Assembly (NCBI GenBank): GCA_959019945.1
Contig: CAUEQD010000021.1
Coordinates: 1-36,648, forward strand
Direction: 5' to 3'
DNA length: 36,648 nucleotides
DNA from: an uncultured Collinsella sp.
GTDB lineage: Bacteria; Actinomycetota; Coriobacteriia; Coriobacteriales; Coriobacteriaceae
Shown: one piece after another, positions 7,378 to 15,505 of the stretch
Layout of the letters: each line of letters begins with the position of its first letter
Numbering within the stretch: position 1 is the first letter of the stretch
Notes under the pieces: generated by a model
The model's input: only the letters and a program-made list of their open reading frames with translations
Told to the model about the DNA's origin: nothing
Databases searched by the model: none
Position numbers and translations under genes: made by a program

Positions 7378-7863
7378 ATGAGCAATAAGAAACTGCCCGA
7401 GAATGCAACCAAGACTGAAGGTGCCGAGCTCGCCCGCCGTGGAAGGGGCGAAATATCCACCGCAACGGCGGTTCCCCACGTGAGCTATGACGATCTGCGC
7501 CATGCCGACCGCATCACCGTTGAAGGTCTTGAGGTTTTTGCTAACCACGGCGTATATCCCGAAGAGAACGCGCTGGGCCAGAAGTTCATCGTGTCCCTGG
7601 TGCTCTATGCCGACCTGCGTGCAGCGGGGGAGCACGATAACCTGGACGCCTCGATTGACTACGGCTCGGTATGCCACGATGTCGATGGCTATCTGCGCGA
7701 GCATACGTTTAAGCTCATCGAGGCTGCAGCCGAGGGCGTGGCCCAGATGCTGCTACGTCGTTACCCCCTGCTGCTTGGCGTGCGCGTTAAGCTCGATAAG
7801 CCTTGGGCGCCCGTCGGTCTTCCCCTGGCAAGCTGCGGTGTCGAGATCGAGCGTGTGCGCTAA
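7378..7863 (+). CDS. folB: Dihydroneopterin aldolase
   Basis: Cleaves 7,8-dihydroneopterin to 6-hydroxymethyl-dihydropterin and glycolaldehyde in folate synthesis. The protein has 161 residues. The core (about 42-161) shows the family pattern DRITVEGLEVFANHGVYPEE, a central IDYGSV and the C-terminal KLDKPWAP. An N-terminal extension of about 40 residues, rich in charged residues, is not part of the usual 120-residue family. The ATG at 7378 has GAAGGAG at 7361-7367. FolK and FolP are not nearby, so the pathway is split. Confidence 0.9.
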   Translation: MSNKKLPENATKTEGAELARRGRGEISTATAVPHVSYDDLRHADRITVEGLEVFANHGVYPEENALGQKFIVSLVLYADLRAAGEHDNLDASIDYGSVCHDVDGYLREHTFKLIEAAAEGVAQMLLRRYPLLLGVRVKLDKPWAPVGLPLASCGVEIERVR

Positions 7864-7869
7864 CCGGTT

Positions 7870-8646
7870 CTAATACGTCTCTATGGGTGGCTGCTTGAGT
7901 CGCTGAGAAAGTGCTCTATTGTTGGGGCAGTATGTGTCGAGCAGGACGTGGAACCGCTGGTTGTGGCTTGGCTCGAGCAAGTGGACGAGCTCGTGGGCGA
8001 CAACCATGTCGAGGCATTCGATGGGATAGGCGGCAAGTTCGCGTGCGATGCGAATGGCTCCGGTCTTGGGCGTGCATGATCCCCAACGCGTTTTCATGCT
8101 GCGTACGGAAACGCGGGATACGGCGACACCCATTGCGATTTCGTATGCGTGCACCATATCGCGCAGTGCCGATGTGACCTCGGACGTATAGAGCTGGTCA
8201 ATATGGGCTTGGATCTCACTGGGCGTTAAGCCGTCGAGGGTCGCGTTCCACTTGGCCTGCGGACGTCCGTTTGGCTCGTCGGTACCCATAAAACTTGCGA
8301 AGGTGGCCTGCTTGGGCCGCGGTGCGGGTGACTTAAAGTTGTGATCGAGCGCATCTTGTACCGTGATGGGCTTGCCCCAAAGTGCAATGATGGACGAGGG
8401 ACTGAGCGGCTCTCGCGCCGTCGCCTGACGTTGCTCGCGCTGGGCAAGCCGGCTGATAATCCAGGCGCTGTTGCGCTTCACAAACGCTTCGATACGCTCG
8501 CGGCTGGCGCCGAGCGGTGCACTGGCGTGGACCTCACCGCTCGATGTGACGCGTAGGTTGAAGTTCTTGACGCGCTTTTTGGTAACGACGACGGGGATGG
8601 ATGTGCCATCCGGTCGGGATACGGTAATCGTAAATTGCTGCGTCAA
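7870..8646 (-). CDS. YgjP-type (DUF45) metallopeptidase-like protein
   Basis: A 258-residue protein of the YgjP/WLM-like zinc metallopeptidase family. The zinc motif HELVH is at residues 218-222 with a third His at 228, and MKTRWGSCTPKTGAIR is the conserved segment before it. The cellular role of the family is poorly known. I chose the TTG at 8646 because AAGGA (about 8653-8657) sits correctly before it and MTQQFTITV begins the family fold. The upstream in-frame ATGs (8709, 8679) lie inside a perfect 12-bp hairpin, so they are unlikely. It is transcribed after the dipeptidase gene and convergent with folB, with six bases between the stops. Confidence 0.82.
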   Translation of the reverse strand: MTQQFTITVSRPDGTSIPVVVTKKRVKNFNLRVTSSGEVHASAPLGASRERIEAFVKRNSAWIISRLAQREQRQATAREPLSPSSIIALWGKPITVQDALDHNFKSPAPRPKQATFASFMGTDEPNGRPQAKWNATLDGLTPSEIQAHIDQLYTSEVTSALRDMVHAYEIAMGVAVSRVSVRSMKTRWGSCTPKTGAIRIARELAAYPIECLDMVVAHELVHLLEPSHNQRFHVLLDTYCPNNRALSQRLKQPPIETY

Positions 8647-8668
8647 AAGCGGTCCTTCAGATTGGGGA

Positions 8669-8704
8669 CGGGCCGGCATGTCGACCGTTCGGCATGCCGG
8701 CCCG
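8669..8704 (-). terminator. Perfect hairpin between the dipeptidase and ygjP-like genes
   Basis: CGGGCCGGCATG (8669-8680) and CATGCCGGCCCG (8693-8704) form a 12-bp perfect stem with a 12-base loop. No T-run follows on either strand, so it may stabilise the dipeptidase mRNA end or attenuate reading into the next gene rather than terminate fully. Confidence 0.5.
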
Positions 8705-8720
8705 CTCAAGGGATGTGAAA

Positions 8721-9734
8721 TTAATAACGCTCAAAGAAGGCAAGCGCGTTGTCGCTGCAGAGCTTTTGCATCACGGTCTTGCCAAAATGCTTGGAAAGCA
8801 TGTTCTGGAACTCGGGCATCTTGCTGGCATCGGAGAGGAAAGCGGGCACCGTGGCGCCGTCCCAGTCGCCGCCGAGCGCGATGACGTCCTCGCCGCCCAG
8901 GTCGAGCCAGTGCTCGATATGTGCCGCCAGCTGGTCGAAGGTGACGTCTGCGGCGGTCTTGTCGGTTGCGTCGTTGGAAAGGAACTCGCTGCAGTAGTTG
9001 AGGCCGACGATGCCACCCATGTCGCGGATGGTGCGGAACTGGTCGTCGGTAAGGTTGCGTTTGGCGCCGCAAACCGCACGGGAGTTGGAGTGGCTGGCGA
9101 CGAAGGGACGCGTGGCGCGGGCGGCGACCTCGTCAAAGCACTCATCGTTGAGGTGGGAGACGTCGAGCACCATGCCAGCGTGCTCCATCTGCGTAAGCGC
9201 CTCGATGCCGGCGGCGGTGAGGCCGGCGTGGGTGTCGTGGCCGCTCGCGAGCGGTCCCTGCGCGTTCCAGCTGAGTGATGACATGAGTACGCCCAAGCTC
9301 TTGAGCACCTCGATCAGCGCGGGGTCCTCGGCAAAGAACGTGGCGTTTTCGATGGTGTGGATGCAGGCGACCTTGCCGTCTTTGAGCGCGGGGCGAATGT
9401 CTGCCGCGCTGCGTACGTTGACCATGCGGTCGTGGTTGAGCATTGCCTGGCCGCTCATATGCGCCATGATCTGCGCCTGGAAGCGCGCGGCGTGGGCGGT
9501 GGGAATCTCATCGGGGACAAACGTGGCGAAGCACTGTGCCCACGGCGTGTTGCCGATCTTTGCGAGCGAGATGGCGCAGGCGTTGCCCTCGATGAGGCCG
9601 AAATCTTGCGGATGCGTTTCGTCGCCGGGGAAATAACCGTCGGTGCCGGCGGTAAAGCGCAGGTCGAGATCGAGCGTGGCCCAGCCGATTCGGTCGGCGG
9701 TGTCGCAGTGTAGGTCAAATACGGGATATGCCAT
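8721..9734 (-). CDS. M19 (renal-type) membrane dipeptidase family protein
   Basis: Zinc dipeptidase-type amidohydrolase of 337 residues, expected to hydrolyse dipeptides. No signal peptide or membrane segment is visible, so it is probably cytoplasmic. The metal and active-site pattern follows family M19: HCD at 9-11, the bridging Glu in HTIENA, His in LDVSHLND, His in ASHSNSRAVC and Asp in GGDWDG. I chose the ATG at 9734 because GGAGG lies five bases upstream; a GTG/ATG further upstream would add ten unrelated residues. It is divergent from the FKBP gene; the 120-base gap holds a likely -10 (TATAGT 9791-9796) for the plus strand. Confidence 0.88.
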   Translation of the reverse strand: MAYPVFDLHCDTADRIGWATLDLDLRFTAGTDGYFPGDETHPQDFGLIEGNACAISLAKIGNTPWAQCFATFVPDEIPTAHAARFQAQIMAHMSGQAMLNHDRMVNVRSAADIRPALKDGKVACIHTIENATFFAEDPALIEVLKSLGVLMSSLSWNAQGPLASGHDTHAGLTAAGIEALTQMEHAGMVLDVSHLNDECFDEVAARATRPFVASHSNSRAVCGAKRNLTDDQFRTIRDMGGIVGLNYCSEFLSNDATDKTAADVTFDQLAAHIEHWLDLGGEDVIALGGDWDGATVPAFLSDASKMPEFQNMLSKHFGKTVMQKLCSDNALAFFERY

Positions 9735-9854
9735 GGTTCCTCCGGTTGCAGCGTTTCTTTGCAAACTGTCATTGAATTGTATGACTAGGGTATAGTTAGC
9801 GCCATATGTTCACGGCGGCCCGCGTTGTGCGCCGCCCTTATCACGGAGGTTACC

Positions 9855-10283
9855 ATGTCCAACCAGGGCAAGAAGGTCAAGACCCATTATCGCGGCACGC
9901 TTGATGACGGCACGCAGTTCGATAGCTCCTACGATCGCGGCGAGCCGCTGGAGTTCACCTGCGGCGCCGGTCAGATGATCAAGGGCTTCGACGCCGCTGT
10001 TGTCGACATGCAGGTGGGCGAGAAGAAGACCGTGCACATCCCGGCTGCCGATGCCTACGGCGAGCACAATCCCGAGATGGTTATTACCTTCCCGGCCGAA
10101 CAGGTTCCCAACATCGAGCAGATCGAGAAGGGCATGAAGCTTTTCCTGTCCACGCCGAGCGGTATGCCCGTCCCTGCTGTGGTCATCGATGTAACGCCCG
10201 AGGCCGTGACGCTCGACGCCAACCACGAGCTGGCCGGCAAGGACCTCAACTTTGATATCGAGCTCGTCGAGGTCGAGGGTTAG
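9855..10283 (+). CDS. slyD: SlyD-type FKBP peptidyl-prolyl isomerase
   Basis: Peptidyl-prolyl cis-trans isomerase and chaperone of 142 residues. The FKBP fold is interrupted by an insert-in-flap chaperone domain (about 72-122), the SlyD signature. It opens MSNQGKKVKTHYRGTLDDG and ends with DANHELAGKDLNFDIELV, typical of the family. The His/Cys-rich metal-binding tail of E. coli SlyD is absent. The ATG at 9855 is chosen for GGAGG at 9845-9849. Its stop is three bases before a UreE-like gene, so the two are probably one transcript ended by the terminator at 10879. The symbol is by family resemblance. Confidence 0.88.
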   Translation: MSNQGKKVKTHYRGTLDDGTQFDSSYDRGEPLEFTCGAGQMIKGFDAAVVDMQVGEKKTVHIPAADAYGEHNPEMVITFPAEQVPNIEQIEKGMKLFLSTPSGMPVPAVVIDVTPEAVTLDANHELAGKDLNFDIELVEVEG

Positions 10284-10286
10284 AGT

Positions 10287-10865
10287 ATGTCCGAGCGCTT
10301 GGTTTCGACGACATGCTTGGGAAATCTCAACGATCCGTCCTATGAACTCCTGCTCCGCCGGAATTTGGGCGGCGTCTTTGAAGTTGACGAGCTACTGCTC
10401 GATTGGGACCAGGCTGATGTATGCGCGTTTGCGGGCGTGACGGAGCTGGGGCGCACGATCGATGTTCGGCCGGATGCTACCGACGGTGGTCGTCTTGCCG
10501 ACGGCGACGTGCTCGCCATTGACCGTTCGGGCGTGGTGCCCGTGGCGGTTGTCGTGCGCCTGCGCAGCGCCGAGGTTTATTTGGTCGAAGTCGACCGCAT
10601 GGATCCGATTGCGCTCGCGCATGCGTGCTGGGAGATCGGCAATATGCATGCGCCGCTTTTCCGAGGCGATTCGGACGAGCATACCGTGCGCATGTATACG
10701 CCGGTGCAGCCTGTTTTGGGCCGCATGCTCCGGGGCGTCGAGGGCGTTCGGCTCTCGAGGGTTATCCGTGAACTCGATTCGGACCGGCGCTTTGCGTCGA
10801 GTGCGGCGGATGCCGTTGTGAGCATGGCTCCAGACTTTACGATCGTAAAGAAGGCGCGCGGTTAA
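10287..10865 (+). CDS. UreE-like nickel metallochaperone homologue
   Basis: A 192-residue protein that resembles urease accessory protein UreE. The N-terminal part has LGRTIDVRPDA and LADGDVLAID, as in the UreE N domain. The C-terminal half has HACWEIGNMHAPLF, matching the UreE nickel-site region (GNxH), with His121 as the probable nickel ligand and His112 nearby. The C-terminal His tail of some UreE proteins is absent. No urease genes are in the window. It starts three bases after the FKBP gene; since SlyD and UreE both handle nickel, the pair could serve a nickel enzyme elsewhere. I am confident of the fold, less of the function. Confidence 0.7.
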   Translation: MSERLVSTTCLGNLNDPSYELLLRRNLGGVFEVDELLLDWDQADVCAFAGVTELGRTIDVRPDATDGGRLADGDVLAIDRSGVVPVAVVVRLRSAEVYLVEVDRMDPIALAHACWEIGNMHAPLFRGDSDEHTVRMYTPVQPVLGRMLRGVEGVRLSRVIRELDSDRRFASSAADAVVSMAPDFTIVKKARG

Positions 10866-10878
10866 CGTGCGTATAAGT

Positions 10879-10920
10879 AAGACGGACTTTGAGAGGCAAC
10901 TATTCAAAGTCCGTCTTTCT
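10879..10920 (+). terminator. Terminator after the slyD/ureE-like pair
   Basis: A perfect 14-bp stem, AAGACGGACTTTGA (10879-10892) with TCAAAGTCCGTCTT (10904-10917), has an 11-base loop and a short T-rich tail. Confidence 0.85.
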
Positions 10921-10948
10921 GTTGATGAGATGCTGTGGGGGAAAGCAT

Positions 10949-11746
10949 ATGGGTCTTGAGGGAATCAAGCTGATTGCATGCGATTTGGACGGCACATTGC
11001 TGCATCCGGGGGAGCACGAGCCGCGTTCCGAGGCCTTTGAGCTCATCGATGAACTGCATCGTCGCGGTATCGTGTTTATGCCGGCGAGCGGCCGTCAATA
11101 TGCGAGCTTGCGCTACCTGTTTGCCCCGGTGGCCGATGAGCTCGCCTATGTATGCGAAAACGGAGCCCTGGTGATGAGCGAGGGGCGTGCCGTTGTCAAG
11201 CGTTCCATGGAGCGTAGCCTTGCTATGGATATCGCGAATGCCGTGGTTGCGTATCCCCATGCCGACGTGACCCTTTCATGTGAGGGACACCTCTACACCA
11301 TGAGCGGTAACGATGCGTTCGTCGACCATTTGCGCTATGAGGTCCACTGCGATGTGGCGGTGGTCGACCGTCCCGAGGACATCGACGAGGACGTCATTAA
11401 GATTGCCTTCCAGACGCCCGAGATGGATCAGCCGGCGGCCCTGGAGTATTTCGAGCGCCTCTTTAGCGACCGTGTCGACGTGATGACGTCGGGAACCGAA
11501 TGGACGGACTTTATCGGTTTCGGTTCGGGCAAGGGCTCCGCGCTTGCCGATTACGGTCGTGCCCTGGGGATTTCGCCCAATGAGATGATGGCGTTTGGCG
11601 ATAACGAAAACGACCGCGACATGCTCAACGTCGTGGGCCATCCTTATCTAATGGAGAGCTGCAATCCCAGCATGCGCGGTATCAATGACCGTGTCCGCTA
11701 CGCGCGCACGGTCGAAGAGGAATTGCATCGCCTGCTTGCTGAGTAG
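10949..11746 (+). CDS. Cof-type HAD-superfamily phosphatase
   Basis: A 265-residue HAD phosphatase of the Cof (IIB) type that removes phosphate from small metabolites such as sugar phosphates or cofactors; the substrate is unknown. The nucleophile and acid Asp pair is DLDGT at residues 12-16, and the C-terminal metal motif is GDNENDRDML. The cap domain lies between. The ATG at 10949 follows GGGGGAAAG. The frame is open upstream, but only through the preceding terminator. It is convergent with the Fur-family gene, and an inverted repeat fills the gap. Confidence 0.9.
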   Translation: MGLEGIKLIACDLDGTLLHPGEHEPRSEAFELIDELHRRGIVFMPASGRQYASLRYLFAPVADELAYVCENGALVMSEGRAVVKRSMERSLAMDIANAVVAYPHADVTLSCEGHLYTMSGNDAFVDHLRYEVHCDVAVVDRPEDIDEDVIKIAFQTPEMDQPAALEYFERLFSDRVDVMTSGTEWTDFIGFGSGKGSALADYGRALGISPNEMMAFGDNENDRDMLNVVGHPYLMESCNPSMRGINDRVRYARTVEEELHRLLAE

Positions 11747-11824
11747 ATATTTGGGACATGCCTAGAAATCTATTTTTTGTTGCAAAGCGCGGAAAGGTGG
11801 ATTTTAAGGCATGTCCCAAACATC
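11746..11824. repeat. Long inverted repeat bridging two convergent stop codons
   Basis: Perfect 14-base arms TTTGGGACATGCCT (11750-11763) and AGGCATGTCCCAAA (11807-11820) extend outward by GAT/ATC and inward by AAATC/GATTT. The element runs from the last base of the HAD stop codon to the first base of the Fur-family stop. No T-run follows on either strand. The GGGACA at the arm ends recalls the palindrome at 31043-31102. Confidence 0.7.
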
Positions 11825-12204
11825 TACCGACAGTCGGGGCAGAGACCCTCGAAGATGGTGTAGTGCGACGTGACGTGCCAGCCGATTTGCTCGGACGCCT
11901 TGGCGTCGAGTTGGGCATCGAAGGGGAGCGGTACGTCGATGACGCGGCTGCACGAGGTGCAGATGATATGCGCATGCGGCTCGATCGTGCGATCGAAGCG
12001 GCTGCCGCCCGGTGTCTTGATTGAGAGGATCTCGCCGGCGTCGGCCAAGAGATTGAGGTTGCGGTAGACCGTACCGCGGCTGATTTTGTCATCCTGCGCG
12101 CGCACGACGTTGTAGATTTCGTCAGCGGTGGGATGGTTATAGCTTTGGCGCACGGCGTCAAGAACCAGCTTCCGCTGCCTGGTATTCCTTCTTTGCACCG
12201 CCAT
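11824..12204 (-). CDS. Fur-family metal or peroxide-responsive repressor
   Basis: A 126-residue Fur/PerR/Zur-type regulator. An N-terminal winged helix (about 1-75, ISRGTVYRNLNLLADAGEI) is followed by a metal-binding dimer domain. HAHIICTSC (His77, His79, Cys82, Cys85) and Cys122/Cys125 (CPDC) form the structural zinc site. The metal sensed cannot be told from this; the small size and CxxC pairs resemble PerR. A promoter with TTAGTA (12264-12269) and TATCAT (12241-12246), 17 bases apart on the minus strand, precedes it. A GGTA/TACC half-palindrome over the -10 could be an autoregulatory site. Confidence 0.88.
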   Translation of the reverse strand: MAVQRRNTRQRKLVLDAVRQSYNHPTADEIYNVVRAQDDKISRGTVYRNLNLLADAGEILSIKTPGGSRFDRTIEPHAHIICTSCSRVIDVPLPFDAQLDAKASEQIGWHVTSHYTIFEGLCPDCR

Positions 12205-12265
12205 GCGCCTCGCCTCTTTTCTATTAACGGTCGTAGGTAAATGATACCGTATTTAGCACACAATA

Positions 12266-12676
12266 CTAATAATGAGGACTGAAACCGTCTTCATTGGCAA
12301 GTGGGGCTCGGGCCTGGGCGTCTACGAGGCGAAAACGCGTTCCCATGCGCTCGTAGGAGGCATGAAGCGCCTCGAGATGAGATAGGATGTTTGCCGGAGC
12401 TCCCTGTATCTCCATCTCGACTGAGCCGTCTTCCATGTTACGCACCCAGCCGGTGAGTGCGCGTGCCTGCGCGAGGTTGGTGTTGGTAAAGCGAAAACCA
12501 ACGCCTTGGACTTGCCCCGTCCAGTGCAGGAAATAGCGCAGGGGAGCGTCTTGAGTGGCCTCGTCGCTTGCGAGCACGGTAAGCCTGCGGCGCAGCTCGA
12601 GCTCGACGTTTGATGGTTTTTGAGGCTCTCGACTGCCGCCGGTGACGCTGGAGAAGAACGTATCGAAGAGGCCCAT
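12266..12676 (-). CDS. Acylphosphatase-domain protein
   Basis: A 136-residue protein with an acylphosphatase domain in the C-terminal two thirds. The catalytic Arg is in GQVQGVGFRF and the Asn in TGWVRNMEDGSVE. The enzyme hydrolyses acyl phosphates. An N-terminal stretch of about 45 residues is extra to the usual 90-residue family. The ATG at 12676 overlaps the context of the upstream stop (TAGCGATG), so it is translationally coupled to the oxidoreductase gene. The long upstream open frame is an antisense-like extension and is not used. Confidence 0.85.
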   Translation of the reverse strand: MGLFDTFFSSVTGGSREPQKPSNVELELRRRLTVLASDEATQDAPLRYFLHWTGQVQGVGFRFTNTNLAQARALTGWVRNMEDGSVEMEIQGAPANILSHLEALHASYERMGTRFRLVDAQARAPLANEDGFSPHY

Positions 12677-12678
12677 CG

Positions 12679-13785
12679 CTATGCCTGCTTGTCTGCGTCG
12701 GCCGGGAAGGTAATGCCGGCCCGCTGGCGCACGGCATCCATGATGCGCAGTGAGACGAGCGTGACATCGCGGTAGTGGCCAAGCTCGTGGCGTCCTGCCG
12801 GGGTCTCCCAAATCTCTTCCTTAACGTTATCGATGCCGCCGATGGCGGTGATAAAGTCTGTGAGTTCGTATTCCATAGTGTTGCTCGATTTGGGTAGGTC
12901 GAGCACGCGGCCGTTGTCGCCCTGTTCGCGCGGTGCCTCGGTCGCCGAGCCGCGTACGACATCGCCGCGATAGTCGATGCGGACGTTGCGGGGCGTGGAC
13001 AGATGGTCAATCTGGATAGTGCCACGCTCGCCTTCGATCTGCGAGGGCAGCAGGTCATTCGTAATTTTGGAGTGCGCGAGCTCGACGGAGATACGGCCGC
13101 CGCCGTAGCTGGCGAGGACGGAACCGCAGCCGTCGATGGGGCCGTGCGTGAGCTGTTGCGTGGCGGGATCGAGCAGAGTAGCCATGCTCGTAAGGCCGGA
13201 GGGCATGCCGAAAATCTCGACCATGGGCTCGACAGTGTAGACGCCGATGTCCATGAGGGAGCCCGAGGCCATGTTGCAATCAAAGATGTTGGTGGGGCGT
13301 CCCGCGAGGATTTCGTTATAGCGCGAGGAATACTTGCCAAAGCGCAGTGAGGCGCGGCGGATGGGCGCAATCTCACCCAGAGCGTCCTCGATGGCGTGGA
13401 AGGCAGGATCGTGGAGGGGGCGCATGGCCTCGAGGGCCACGACACCTGCTGCCTCGGCAGCGCGGAAGACTTCCAGCGCCTGCGCTTCGGTGGCGCAGAA
13501 GGGCTTCTCGACGATGACGTGCTTGCCACCGGCGATGCAGGCAAGGGCCTGCTCGTAGTGAAGTGCGTTAGGGCTGCCGATATAGACGGCGTCGACGTCG
13601 GCGGCTGCCGCGAGCTCATCGAGTGAAGTAAAGTTTCGCTCGCCACCGCGCTCGGCGGTAAAGGCGGCACCGCGATTGGCATCGCGTGAAAGCGTGCCCA
13701 CAAACGCGGCTTGATCGTTGGCGTTGACGACTTGGATAAAGTCGTCGGTGATCATGGATGTGCCGATGGTCGCGATGCGCAGCAT
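12679..13785 (-). CDS. Gfo/Idh/MocA-family oxidoreductase
   Basis: NAD(P)-dependent oxidoreductase of 368 residues, probably acting on a sugar or cyclitol; the substrate is unknown. The N-terminal Rossmann fold starts MLRIATIGTSMITDDF. The family EKPFCATEAQ segment carries the EKP catalytic lysine, and a C-terminal alpha/beta domain follows. The ATG at 13785 is chosen because AGGGGG sits just upstream and the fold begins there; the open frame continues 111 codons further through the RNase HI region but is spurious. A second, more diverged family member lies at 21202-22221. Confidence 0.88.
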   Translation of the reverse strand: MLRIATIGTSMITDDFIQVVNANDQAAFVGTLSRDANRGAAFTAERGGERNFTSLDELAAAADVDAVYIGSPNALHYEQALACIAGGKHVIVEKPFCATEAQALEVFRAAEAAGVVALEAMRPLHDPAFHAIEDALGEIAPIRRASLRFGKYSSRYNEILAGRPTNIFDCNMASGSLMDIGVYTVEPMVEIFGMPSGLTSMATLLDPATQQLTHGPIDGCGSVLASYGGGRISVELAHSKITNDLLPSQIEGERGTIQIDHLSTPRNVRIDYRGDVVRGSATEAPREQGDNGRVLDLPKSSNTMEYELTDFITAIGGIDNVKEEIWETPAGRHELGHYRDVTLVSLRIMDAVRQRAGITFPADADKQA

Positions 13786-13858
13786 ACGTCCCCCTTGCGT
13801 TGTTTGGTCTACAGGATGAGTGTAGCGCGTGGGGATATAAAGCTGCGCGAAAACGCTA

Positions 13859-14344
13859 TTACAGGTCGCTCTCGTTAAAGCCGGCGTCGATATCGAGGTT
13901 GCTGCCGTCGGCCGCCGTGGTGGCGAGCTCATCGCAGCGCTCGTTGAGCTCGTGACCGGCGTGACCCTTAACCCAGATGAACTCAACCTTGTGCTTGCTT
14001 TTGGCGGTGAGTAGGCGCTCCCACAGGTCGCGGTTCTTGACGGGTTGCTTGTTGGCGGTTTTCCATCCGCGCTTTTTCCAGCCGTCGATCCAGTGCTTGT
14101 TAAAGGCGTTGACGACATACTGCGAATCGGAATGGACTTCGACCTCGCAAGGGCGGTTGAGCGCCTCGAGCGCCACGATGACCGCCATGAGTTCCATGCG
14201 GTTGTTGGTGGTCTTGGCGTAGCCGCGCGAAAGTTCGGAGGTGAAGGTCTTGCCGGCGGGGTTGGTGTATTTGAGCACGGCGCCGTAGCCGCCGCGTCCC
14301 GGATTTGATCGGGCCGAGCCGTCGGTGTAGATGATGACCTTCAC
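13859..14344 (-). CDS. rnhA: Ribonuclease HI
   Basis: Cleaves the RNA strand of RNA-DNA hybrids. The protein has 161 residues, the usual length. All four catalytic acids are present: Asp8 (YTDGS), Glu51 (NRMEL), Asp73 (HSDSQ) and Asp138 (RCDEL), with His131 in the flexible loop. The start is GTG at 14344, with AAGGA seven bases upstream. A possible -10 TACAAT lies at 14388..14383 on the minus strand, without a convincing -35. Confidence 0.94.
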   Translation of the reverse strand: MKVIIYTDGSARSNPGRGGYGAVLKYTNPAGKTFTSELSRGYAKTTNNRMELMAVIVALEALNRPCEVEVHSDSQYVVNAFNKHWIDGWKKRGWKTANKQPVKNRDLWERLLTAKSKHKVEFIWVKGHAGHELNERCDELATTAADGSNLDIDAGFNESDL

Positions 14345-14443
14345 GGGCTTCCTTTCGTTGAGTGCATTTCATGTGAGTGACCATTGTAGCGCCATGCCCG
14401 CCGGGGGCCAGCAATCTACGATTTCTACCCCGTCTTCCGACTG

Positions 14444-15346
14444 TTAGTTGGCATGGATGATGCGGTTGAGCTCGTCGAGGTATTGCTGCAAGAGGAGAGA
14501 GGGCTTGCGCTCGTCGTGCATGATGTAGCCAACGTGCATCGTTGGGGCGTCTGCTAGCGGGATCGATGCCATGCCCCATTGCATTTCATTGGAGAGGACA
14601 CCGGTCGACAGGGTGTAACCGTTCGACGTGATAAGTAAGTTAGTAAGTGTTCCGCGGTCTGAGATTCGTATGTTGCGGTCGCAAGGGATATAGCTAAAAG
14701 GTTCCTCGGCGTAATAGAAGGAGTTTGAGGTTCCCTGCTCAAAGCTGTAGCGCGTATAGGGCGTGAGGTCGGCAAGGGACAGTTGCGGGCGGCGTGCGAG
14801 CGGGTGGCGCTCGCTAACGAAGACGTGGACCGTCGCGTCGAATAGGGGATGGAAGCTTGCGCGGGCATCGGCGAAGGCCTTCTGCAGAACGCGGGCGTTA
14901 AAGTCATCCAGATAGAGGATGCCGATATCGCTGCGAAACGCACGGACGTCATCGATGATCTGCGATGTGGTGGTCTCGCGCATGATGAACTCGAACTTGC
15001 TGTCGCGGCAGCGCTCGACTACGTTGACAAAGGCCTCGACCGAAAAGGCGTAGTGCTGGGCGGAAATGGCGAGGCGGGCTTGCGGGGTGCCACCGTCCTC
15101 GTAGCGTGCCTCGAGCATGTCGGCCTGCTCTACGACCTGGCGCGCATAGCCCAAAAGCTCGGTGCCGTCGTTGGTGAGCGTGACGCCACGGCTGGAGCGC
15201 GTAAAGATCTCCAGATGGAGCTCTTGTTCTAGGCTTTTGACGGCGTTTGAGATGTTGGACTGAGCGGTATAGAGGCGCTGAGCTGCGGCGTTGATTGAGC
15301 CGGACTCTGCCACGGCGATCAGAAAACGAAGCTGCTGGAGGGTCAT
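14444..15346 (-). CDS. LysR-family transcriptional regulator
   Basis: A 300-residue LysR regulator. The N-terminal helix-turn-helix (MTLQQLRFLIAVAESGSINAAAQRLYTAQSNISNAVKSLE region, 1-60) and a C-terminal effector domain are complete. It is divergent from metY, so by the usual LysR logic it may control metY or its own gene; the effector would then be a sulfur metabolite. A perfect 10-base palindrome (15362-15371) lies 16 bases upstream of its start. Confidence 0.92.
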   Translation of the reverse strand: MTLQQLRFLIAVAESGSINAAAQRLYTAQSNISNAVKSLEQELHLEIFTRSSRGVTLTNDGTELLGYARQVVEQADMLEARYEDGGTPQARLAISAQHYAFSVEAFVNVVERCRDSKFEFIMRETTTSQIIDDVRAFRSDIGILYLDDFNARVLQKAFADARASFHPLFDATVHVFVSERHPLARRPQLSLADLTPYTRYSFEQGTSNSFYYAEEPFSYIPCDRNIRISDRGTLTNLLITSNGYTLSTGVLSNEMQWGMASIPLADAPTMHVGYIMHDERKPSLLLQQYLDELNRIIHAN

Positions 15347-15361
15347 CGGTGCCCGTCCTTT

Positions 15362-15371
15362 CGATAGCTAT
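15362..15371. promoter_or_regulatory. Candidate LysR operator
   Basis: GATAGCTATC is a perfect 10-base palindrome between the divergent lysR and metY units, 37 bases before the metY -35 element. Assignment to the adjacent LysR protein is inference from position. Confidence 0.35.
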
Positions 15372-15407
15372 CTAAAAAACCGATAACAGGTTAGCGCTTT
15401 TAAGTGA

Positions 15408-15436
15408 TTGACCGAGCGAAACAATGCTCGTACTAT
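15408..15436 (+). promoter_or_regulatory. Promoter of the metY transcript
   Basis: TTGACC (15408-15413) and TACTAT (15431-15436) are 17 bases apart. The spacer holds an inverted repeat CGAGC/GCTCG (15413-15417 with 15426-15430) that could be an operator. Transcription would start near 15443, leaving a leader of about 180 bases. Confidence 0.7.
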
Positions 15437-15505
15437 TCAAAACACACAAAGGCGGTAGGTAATTAAGCCGACCACGGAACCGGGATGTCAAAGGGAGGAC
15501 CGCAT

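Noticed and set aside
13786..14118. Extension of the oxidoreductase frame upstream of 13785
   Set aside because: It runs antiparallel in another frame through rnhA, has Ser/Thr-rich non-family sequence and is better explained by GC bias.
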